The notes below the pieces were generated by a model that saw only the letters and a program-made list of their open reading frames with translations, had not been told where the DNA came from and did no database searches. Below are positions 56,983 to 64,000 of a stretch of 64,000 nucleotides of DNA, piece after piece. Origin of the DNA: Piliocolobus tephrosceles (taxonomy: Eukaryota; Chordata; Mammalia; Primates; Cercopithecidae); NCBI RefSeq assembly GCF_002776525.5, contig NC_045441.1, positions 125,495,610 through 125,559,609 on the forward strand, in the 5' to 3' direction. The stretch's first letter is position 1, and the number at the start of each line of letters is the position of its first letter. The position numbers were made by a program, and so were the translations under genes.

Positions 56983-57114
56983 CAGTATGACAATTTTTAT
57001 ATCTAGTACTAACTTTGACATATTTTCTAAGACTAAAAAACTTGTTGTCTTTTAATTCCTTTACCATGTTTTTCATTTTTCTCAGGTACCCTGTCTGTGT
57101 ATGTGTTTAATTTT

Positions 57115-57945
57115 TTTTTTCTGAGGTAAAATTCACATTCACTGAAATTCACCCATTTTAAATATAACATTGGATGATTTTGAACAAATGTAAACAATTA
57201 TGTAACTGCCGCTCCAATCAAGATTCATAATATTTTCATCACTCCAAAAGTTTCCTAATGCCCTTTTCAGTCAATATGCCTTTCCCTAATCCTAGGCAAC
57301 CACTGATCTACTTTATGTCTCTACAGATTAGTTTGCATTTTCTAGAGTTTCATATAAATGGAATCATGCAGTATCTACTGTTTTGTATCTGGCTTCCAGA
57401 ATGTTTTGAGATATATCCATGATTTTACATGTACCAGTAGTTCATTCCTTTTCATTAATTAGTCATGTTCCATTGTCTGAATCAGGTTATTCATTGACTT
57501 TCTCATGGCCATTTGGGTTGTTTCCCATTCTAAATAAAGTTGCTATGAATATTTCTGAGGTTGTACAATTCAAGGTGTACAATTCTTTCTATGAATGTAT
57601 GTTTTCATTTTTCTTAAGTGCATACCTATGAGTGGAATTACTGACTGAGTTCAAGTGTCTAATTCCACAATAAACTTGAGAGTATTTTTCAAAGTCTAAA
57701 GCTAATGACTGCATGATTTTATATTCCTACCAGCAGTGTATAAGAAATCTAGTTGCTCCACATCCTTACCAACATTTGATTTTTTTCTTTTAGCTATTCT
57801 GTGTATACATTGTAGTAACTCATTGTGATTTATATTGGCATTTCTCTGATGACTAATAATGGTGAGCATCTCTTGAGGTTTTTTTTTATCATCCATATAT
57901 CTTCTTTGGTAAAGTGTCTGTTCAAATCTCTTTTCAGGCCTTCAT
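57115..57945 (-). mobile_element. L1M 3' UTR and ORF2 C-terminus, antisense
   Basis: A long ordered match: 'gaaattcacccattttaaat', 'gcaaccactgatctactt', 'tgtctctacagattagtttg', 'aaatggaatcatgcagtatc', 'ttgggttgtttcccattcta', 'tatgagtggaattactgact', 'cctaccagcagtgtataaga' and 'ggcatttctctgatgactaa'. The 3' end is clear near 57115. Confidence 0.88.
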
Positions 57946-59815
57946 TCACTCTCTTTCTCCTTTTCTGTCTTTCAACAAATTTCTATTCTCCTCATCCTTC
58001 TCTCAAGCCCTATTTTATTTGATTAGAATGTTTTCTCCTTGTAGTTCACCCAAGGTGTCCACCTTCTAATTTGCAAGCATCTCAGCATGTTTCTGCTCAA
58101 ACACATCTTCTCAGAGTATGAAAACAGTCCCATTTGTTTTCCCAAACAATAACTCCAAGCCAGGGATGCTACTGGGTGAATATAATACCTATTGAGTAAA
58201 AAGAAATGCTGCATGAAAAATGTGTGAAGAATGGTTCTTTACTAAACTATCTTCATGGCATAATCTCTCTTATATAACAAAAAAACCTCAATTTTTACGA
58301 GACAATTGGAAATTTCTGCCCCATAAATACTGATGCTTTGAATCAAAGGAAGTTAATAAAGTTGAATTAAGAAAAAAATCTCTCCTGTGGTTTGCTAGGC
58401 TTATGTTTTAAACTTGTTAATAAAATGCAATGTTCTGTGTAGGAAATTTTCAGCAATTCTTCATGAATTCTTCTTTTAGTTTCTAAAGGCTGTAACTCAT
58501 CTTGACAGTAAGCCATATTCAACATTTTATTTGATCAGATTAGAAAGTTTCAATTTCTTAGAGATTTGTTTTGCCAACTATTTCAACAGCTTGGAACAAC
58601 TTGCCAAATATTTTTCTTGGGATTTGCAATATTAGAGCATAGAAGAAAGAGAGGGAGAGTAAATAGTGAGGAAAATGGCTGACCAGGTAAAAGTTACAGC
58701 ATCACACCCTACATCTAAAAACGTTAAAACAGAGAATAGAAATCTACCCACTATGTGCAACATGGCCGTGACTGCACAATACGGGGGTTTGCAGAAGGTC
58801 TGCCTTTCACCTGTTCCCTTCAATGGCATTTATCCCCTTATCTGGAGCCCTACTGCTTACCTGTGAATCTTTTGTCTTAATGTTTCCCCTTGGATACCTA
58901 GGGTTCCTACAAAAATGAGATTTACATCCAGAGGTATCCTATCTATGATTCTGCACTAAGTGATCACATTTCCAGATTTAAGAGTAAGGAGACAAATATC
59001 AGGCCCTTTGTTAGTAGGCTTCAAATTCTTTAAAATATATACTGAGCTCAGCTTCTCAGGGAATTTTTTTCCATTGATATTTTAAATATAAGCCAATTAC
59101 TATCTTTTTGATTCTTTTCATCATGTCCCATATGGAAAACCCTAAGCTGTCTCAGTGTGTATACTAGTTTGGTTTGACACTTTTGGTATACATATACAAT
59201 ACTGAAATGGTCTAAAGCTAATATTATTCGCAAATATTTTCTCATACTTAGGGTATGAGAAAGCAAAGGTCATTGTTCAAAAAGCAGACCTGAACCTACT
59301 AATATAATTTCATACCTTCAGATCTTTCATATTTTAATCCAATGATAAGTCAGAGACCTTATCTCTGACTGCCCTAGCTTCATCTTTAAATATGTCAAAG
59401 TACCTAGGGCCAAAAGGAACTGTGAGTTCCAGCAAACTGTAATGCTTGTAACAGCTCCTTACCCCTAGGCAGATCACTGAAGCATCACTCCTGAATGTTC
59501 CTCTCTACCCTCAATATGCATTCACACTACCAGTGAGCTCAAGAATTCTAGAAAATGAAAACTGGATTACCATCACCAATGTCTGGGAATTCTGGTTTGT
59601 ACAATGCAAAATAAATGAGCTAATTGTTTTTAGTTTTTATTTTTCTTGATTTTTCTCTAACTTGATTCAGTGATTGCATAAGTTGATTCCCTCTCTGGGG
59701 TTGGTCCTGATCTAACTTTTGGTTTTTGAGGGCTTGGTTACATCTCTGGCTCTAAAAATATAGGAGGTTAAAGTTTTTCTAGCAGAGTTTCCTAACATAG
59801 AATTTAAGAGGGTTC
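57946..59815. other. Single-copy stretch
   Basis: No recognised repeat. A 66-codon plus frame at 58666-58866 begins in a Kozak-like context, with 'gaccaggtaaaag' soon after, but lacks supporting structure. Confidence 0.45.
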
Positions 59816-59818
59816 AGT

Positions 59819-60160
59819 GGCCAGGTGCGGTCATTCATGCCTGTAATCCTAGCACTTTGGGAGGCCGAGGCAGGTGGATCACCTGAGGTCAGGGGTTCAA
59901 GACCAGCCAGGCCAACATGGCTGGTCTCTACTAAACCCGTCCCTACTAAAAATACAAAAATTAGCTGGGCATAGTGGTGGGTGCCGGTAATCCCAGTTCT
60001 CAGGAGGCTAAGGCAGGGATAATTGCTTGAACCCAGGAGGCGGAGTGAGCCAAGATCGTGCCACTGCACTCCAGTCTGGGTGACAGAGCGAGACTCTGTC
60101 TCAAAAAAACCAAAAACCAAAAAACAAAACAAGCAGCAACAACAATAACAACAACAAAAA
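59819..60160 (+). mobile_element. AluS-type Alu with (AAC)n tail
   Basis: Full Alu, slightly rearranged in the left arm, where 'ggtctctactaaacccgtcc' repeats the usual 'gtctctactaaa'. About ten bases are missing before 'gtgagccaagatcgtgccac'. The tail is A-rich with (AAC) units. The imperfect flanking repeat 'agagggtt' lies at 59807 and 60162. Confidence 0.9.
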
Positions 60161-61200
60161 CAGAGGGTTTGGTAAACCACCTCCAATTATATATAAAATA
60201 TAACGTAAATATCCTTTGTAATCCTTTTCTTCTTTTAAAATTATTATAATTTTAGACTTGTAAACCACCTCATACATAAAAGTGAATATATTACATGTAC
60301 AGAAGGTAACAATTACTTTTCAGAGCCCCTGTTTACATGCTACTCAACATGAAAAATCACAACTAGCCTTCAAAATTCTGTGCATCCCCTATCTGACTGA
60401 GTTCTTCTCCAGCAGGTCACCCCTGTCCTGAATTGTGGAGTTCTTTCATGTTGATGCACAAAGGTCATTTACCTTCCTTTTAATTTTTGTGGCTATATTG
60501 CAACGCATATAAACACATTATTTATTTATCTGCACTCCTGGTAGAGAACATTTAGCATGTTTTTATTTTTTGTAATTATAGACAATATTGATATAAACAT
60601 TATCTTATGTATTTCCTGGTACACATATGCAACAATTACTGTAGACCATAACAGCAGAATTATAATTGTTAAACTTACACATTTTCAACTCCCCAGATAA
60701 TCATTTTTAATCAACTATATGAAACATTTAAAATGCCATTTCATATTTAAATTTTTATTCCTTCTGGAATTGACTTTTGTGTCATGGAAGATTTGATCCA
60801 ATTTGTTTTTCCCTGGGGATAATCAATTGCATCAGTATCATTTGTTAAATTATCTCTAATTCCTCTACTGATTTACAGTGTCACCTCTGTTGTATGTCAA
60901 GTTTCCCAACATATTTTTAGGTTCTCAGTTCTGTTTCTTTTGTTTACTTTCAATGTCATTCTTGTCAATGTCATACTCTGCTGCAATTTAACTAGAATTA
61001 CATTGATTTTAAAAATTGATTTGAAAAACAACATTACAATACTGAATTTTCCTGTCTATGAACATAGTATCTCCTTTTCTTATTTGATATTTTAAAAACA
61101 TTTATCATTTTCTCCTTAAAGGTCATTTTTTTGTTAGATATTTACTACAAATGTTGTATTTTGTTATTAGTTTGAATATTTTCTAACTCTGTATTCCTAT

Positions 61201-61565
61201 TGCTATGGTTTGAATGTATGCATCCCTTCAAAATTCATATGTTGAAACCTCATAATCCAAGTGATGGTATTAGAAAGTGTGACTTCTGGGAGGTGATTAG
61301 GCCATCAGGGCTCCATTCTTATGAGTGGGATTTATGCCCTTATAAAAGGTTTCAGAGAGCTAGCTGCCTCCCTCCTCTGTTTTGCCATGTGAGAACTCAG
61401 CAAGAAGGAACCAGAGAGCAAGCCCTTACTAGACACAAAGTCTGCCAAAAACTTGATGGTAGACTTCCTGGCCTCCAGAACTGTGAGCAATAAATAAAGT
61501 CCTGTTATTTGTAAATTATCCAGTCTAAGGTTTTCTGTTATAGCAGTACTAATGGACTAGGATAA
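61201..61565 (+). mobile_element. MaLR solo LTR (MLT1/MST-type) in the L1M
   Basis: Near complete: 'tgctatggtttgaatgtatg', 'aaaattcatatgttgaaacc', 'gggaggtgattaggccatca', 'cccttataaaaggtttcaga', 'ttgccatgtgagaactcagc', 'ctggcctccagaactgtgag', 'aataaataaagtcctgttat' and 'atggactaggata'. TATA-like 'ttataaaa' and polyadenylation 'aataaa' signals are both retained. The 97-codon frame (61200-61493) across it is not a gene. The host L1M reading continues on the other side. Confidence 0.85.
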
Positions 61566-62013
61566 CCATGACAGAAATGCAATCACTATTTGTACATTAA
61601 TTTTTTCTCTTGTAACTCTGCTAAACTCTACTACTAATTCCAGTAACTTGGGTATAGATTCTCTCTGCTTTCTAAGTGGACATCTGAGACCATTAGCTGC
61701 TTTTGCTGCTTCTTTTTTTTTTTTCAATCCTGATCATTTTGGCTGTGGCCTCAGGTACAGTGTTGAAAAGCGGCTGTAACAGCTGGAGTCCTTACTCCTT
61801 CCTGATTTAGAGGAAGTTTGATGACTGCAGTAAAGCTCTGGTAGATTACCTGCAAAAGGGAAAATAATTTTCTTCTTATTATTAGTTTACCAAGAGGTTT
61901 CTTTTAAGTAGAAATAGTTGGGAAATTATATTTAATTATATTATAATTTAATTTAATTATAAATAGGTGTGAAATAGTGTTGAACCCTCTTTCTGCATCT
62001 TTTCTTTTTTCTT

Positions 62014-62313
62014 TTCCTTTTTTTTTTTTTTTTTTTTTGAAACAGAGTCTCACTCTTTTGCCCAGGCTGGAGTACAGTGGCTTGATCTCAGCTCACTGCA
62101 ACCGCTGTCTCCTGGGTTCAAGTGATTTACCTGCCTCAGCCTAAGTAGCTGGGATTACAGGTACCTGCCACCATGCCAAGCTAATTTTTTTGTACTTTTA
62201 GTAGAGAGGAGGTTTTGACATGTTGGTCAGGCTTGTCTCAACCTCAATGATCCACCCACCTCGGCTTCCCAAAGTGCTGGGATTACAAACTTGAGCCACC
62301 ACCGCAGCTGGCC
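62014..62313 (-). mobile_element. AluS-type Alu in the L1M, antisense
   Basis: Inverted Alu beginning with a long T run. Perfect 13-base target duplication 'ctttctgcatctt' at 61989-62001 and 62315-62327. The duplicated word is itself the L1 text 'tttctgcatct', so the host reading frame is recoverable on both sides. Confidence 0.95.
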
Positions 62314-62353
62314 ACTTTCTGCATCTTCTCGATGAATCATCTTGTCATCTTTA

Positions 62354-62562
62354 TGTTTGTATATATATTTAAGGCATACAATGTGATGTTTTGATGTACA
62401 TATACACAGTGAAATTATCACACTACATTGAAGTAAATTAACCTATTCATCACCTTGCATAATTACCCTTTGTGTGTATGTGGTAAGAGCACATAAAATG
62501 TATTCTCTTAGCAAACTTTCAGTATATAAGGTTATTAAATATACTGTTTATACTGTACCACT
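62354..62562 (-). mobile_element. L1 3' UTR insert in the L1M
   Basis: 'taaggcatacaatgtgatgt', 'tttgatgtacatatacacag' and 'attctcttagcaaactttca' are inverted L1MA/L1PB-type 3' UTR. Perfect 12-base target duplication 'ttgtcatcttta' at 62342-62353 and 62563-62574. The poly-A end has eroded. Confidence 0.75.
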
Positions 62563-62656
62563 TTGTCATCTTTAACTTACTAAAGTGGTGATTTAAATTA
62601 ATCTGTTTTTCTCACATTAACATTTCATTCCTGAAATAAATACACCATTGGTCACT

Positions 62657-62699
62657 TGCGCGCACACGCATGCATGCGCGCACACACACACACACACGC
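62657..62699. repeat. Alternating purine-pyrimidine tract, Z-DNA prone
   Basis: 43 bases of unbroken purine-pyrimidine alternation mixing GC, AC and ATGC units, with the self-complementary core 'gcatgc'. Confidence 0.9.
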
Positions 62700-63394
62700 T
62701 ACTGTATCTATGTTCATAAGTAAATATCCTATTTTCCATATTTAATTTTGAGATCAATTTTATATCTCCTGTCTAAAATTCCTTCAAGTGCATCTCCTCT
62801 ACTTCTGTTTTCTGGAAAGATTTATATACAATTAGAACTGTTTCTTGGTAATTCAATAAAATTCTCTGCACCTGATCTATTATTTGTGAAAACATTAATT
62901 CCTGATTCATATCTTTGATGTTTATGAATCATTTTGGTTTGCAGTTTCTCTTCAGCTTTGGTAAGTTATATTTTTTTCTAGGATTTTTCCCATTTTTATC
63001 TAACATTTAAAATTTTTTGGCAAAAGTACTTGCTTATTTCATACATATACATACTCACACACATACATCTATAATCTCTGTTGTATGTTTCTCTAGTTAA
63101 TTTGTTGTTAATTTCTAGTATTGTTTATTTGTGCCTTTTATTATTTTTTTCACCCAGTTCATCTTGCCAGAGATAATTTGTTTCAAACAACAAACTTTTC
63201 ACTTTATCGAGCCTTTCTATTGTACCTTTGTGTTTTTATCTATTTCATTAATTTCTGTTCTTTAAAAAAAATCCCTTTTCTCCCCTGAATTGAAGATTAT
63301 TCTGTTACTTTGACTTTTTAAATTGGATGCATAGCTCATCATTTTTTAGTTTTTTAAGTCTTCAAATGTAAGCTTGAAAACTAAATTTTTATTT

Positions 63395-63427
63395 TACACT
63401 TGATCTTAGCCAAAAGCCTGAGAAGAC
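63395..63427 (-). ncRNA. RNU2 pseudogene: U2 snRNA 5'-end pseudogene fragment
   Basis: On the + strand 'tacacttgatcttagccaaa' then 'agcctgagaag' is the inverse of the first 33 or so bases of U2 spliceosomal RNA (CTTCTCGGCCTTTTGGCTAA then GATCAAGTGTA). One base is lost and one changed in the 'ggccg' part. Only the 5' end, including the branch-site pairing neighbourhood, is present. The rest of the 188-base RNA is missing and no promoter elements are seen, so it is a dead fragment, probably retroposed into the L1M. Confidence 0.85.
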
Positions 63428-63574
63428 AAGTTTAACTATGTTAATGAATTTTTAGTATACAGCATTTTAATTTTTATTCATTTTTAGGTACTTTCTAATT
63501 TTCATTATAATTTCTTCCTTGAAGTGTTTTTTTTTTTAAGTGTAAGTTAGGAAACCTAGGGTTTTTTTTTTGTT

Positions 63575-63646
63575 GTTGTTGTTGTTGTTGTTATATTATA
63601 AGTGGTTGTGTTGTGCTTAGAAAACATGGCCTATTTTTTTTTTTTT
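63575..63646. repeat. (TTG)n and T-run patch
   Basis: A T run and seven GTT/TTG units at about 63562-63592, then a second T run ending 'cag' near 63651. Confidence 0.8.
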
Positions 63647-63734
63647 TTTCAGTTCTATTGCTGTGGGTATGTGTATCATTTGTTTCATGGCTTAGTATAT
63701 GAGCAATTTCCACAAATTTCCCTTTATGCAGAAG

Positions 63735-64000
63735 TGAGACAGACTGCTTCTCTAGATTCTGGGCAGGGCATCTCTGAAAGAAATGCCTCTCTGGGCAGGG
63801 CATCTCTGAAAGAAAGGCAGAAGTCTCAGTCAGGGGCTTATAGATAAAACTCCCATCTCCCTGAGACAGAGCACCTAAGGGAAGGGGCAGCTGTGGGCAC
63901 AGCTTCCGCAGACTTAAATGTTCCTGCCTGCCAGCTCTGAAGAGAGCAGCAGATCTCTCAGCACAGCACTCGAGCTCTGCTAAGGGACAGACTGCCTCTT
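63735..64000 (+). mobile_element. Primate L1 5' UTR, element continues off the edge
   Basis: 'cttccgcagacttaaatgtt', 'cctgcctgccagctctgaag', 'agagcagcagatctctcagc', 'actcgagctctgctaaggga' and 'cagactgcctctt' match the last third of the L1PA/L1PB 5' UTR. A 32-base unit starting 'ctgggcagggcatctctgaa' is tandemly doubled (63759-63790, 63791-63822). Upstream 5' UTR is missing. The orientation predicts ORF1 a few hundred bases past the window end. GC content jumps here. Confidence 0.8.

Larger units (their letters stand above)
60230..63733 (-). mobile_element. Long old L1M, antisense, with nested insertions
   Basis: Starts in the 3' region ('gtacagaaggtaacaattac'). It passes through 'ctactgatttacagtgtcac', 'attacattgattttaaaaat', the 'tgtaactctgctaaactcta' block near 61612, 'gtacagtgttgaaaagcggc' near 61755, 'ctttctgcatcttctcgatg' near 62315, 'tatctatgttcataagtaaa' near 62705, 'tgtatgtttctctagttaat' near 63082 and 'tttcatggcttagtatatga' near 63682. 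This is most of inverted ORF2. Inserted into it are an LTR (61201), an Alu (62014), an L1 tail (62354) and a U2 fragment (63395). Confidence 0.78.

Noticed and set aside
58666..58866. 66-codon frame starting MRKMADQ, with a donor-like 'gtaaaa' just after
   Set aside because: No partner exon, promoter signature or recognisable protein. The ATG and GT are easily explained by chance.
61200..61493. 97-codon plus frame
   Set aside because: It lies wholly within a MaLR LTR.
63395..63427. Functional U2 snRNA gene
   Set aside because: Only the first 33 or so bases exist, with changes, and there are no promoter elements or 3' box.

Overview
This window is primate nuclear DNA, most likely from an Old World monkey (macaque, baboon or relative). 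It is full of Alu SINEs, primate L1 LINEs and older mammalian L1M, L2, MIR, MaLR-LTR and hAT copies. The two youngest-looking Alus (6917 and 12761) carry sequence I associate with the cercopithecoid AluYR lineage: 'ccagcc/ccggcc' before 'actgcactcc' in the right arm and 'gggcgagg/aggcgagg' after the A-rich linker. Human AluY normally has 'gcgcc' and 'gggcgtgg' there. I cannot tell which monkey species or chromosome this is.

I found no protein-coding gene I could defend. The open frames are short (at most 165 codons) and are either chance frames in AT-rich DNA or run through Alu or L1 sequence. The window reads as a gene desert or the inside of a very long intron, so the annotation is mainly a map of repeats and their order of insertion.

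Layout. 1-868: antisense L1M. 0.9-9.8 kb: mostly unrecognised AT-rich DNA, then an MLT1-type LTR, an antisense L2 carrying an Alu, a hAT-like element with both ends, a MIR and an antisense primate L1 3' end. 9.9-15.3 kb: L2, MIR and L1M fragments and a young Alu. 18.1-19.1 kb: a MaLR LTR split by a primate L1. 22.4-24.6 kb: sense L1M with a younger L1 tail inside. 26.1-27.1 kb: a local tandem duplication, one copy holding an Alu. 28.1-30.1 kb: L1M and an ERV-type LTR. 31.6-37.0 kb: an L1M interrupted by another L1, plus three Alus. 37.4-38.4 kb: AT palindrome and a TATC microsatellite. 39.0-42.4 kb: MER5A, MIR, MLT1, a hAT-like end, a Ricksha-like DNA transposon and L2. 43.8-44.9 kb: a rearranged L1, then a CpG-containing single-copy block with a strong CTCF-type motif. 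45-53 kb: sparse repeats, a long TTCC/CT tract and two exon-like segments. 53.2-58 kb: antisense L1M pieces, two Alus and an L1 with a candidate 3' transduction. 60.2-63.7 kb: a long antisense L1M with an LTR, an Alu, an L1 tail and a U2 snRNA fragment inside it. 63.7 kb to the edge: the 5' UTR of a primate L1 that continues beyond the window.

No CRISPR array, operon or undescribed enzymatic system is present. The best leads are nested insertions with recoverable target-site duplications, the candidate L1 3' transduction (56386-57000), the tandem duplication with an Alu-linked target deletion (26136-27070), the apparent coding tail inside the DNA transposon (41298-41450) and the CTCF-type site (44644-44655). 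Repeat family names come from memory of consensus sequences and were not checked with RepeatMasker.
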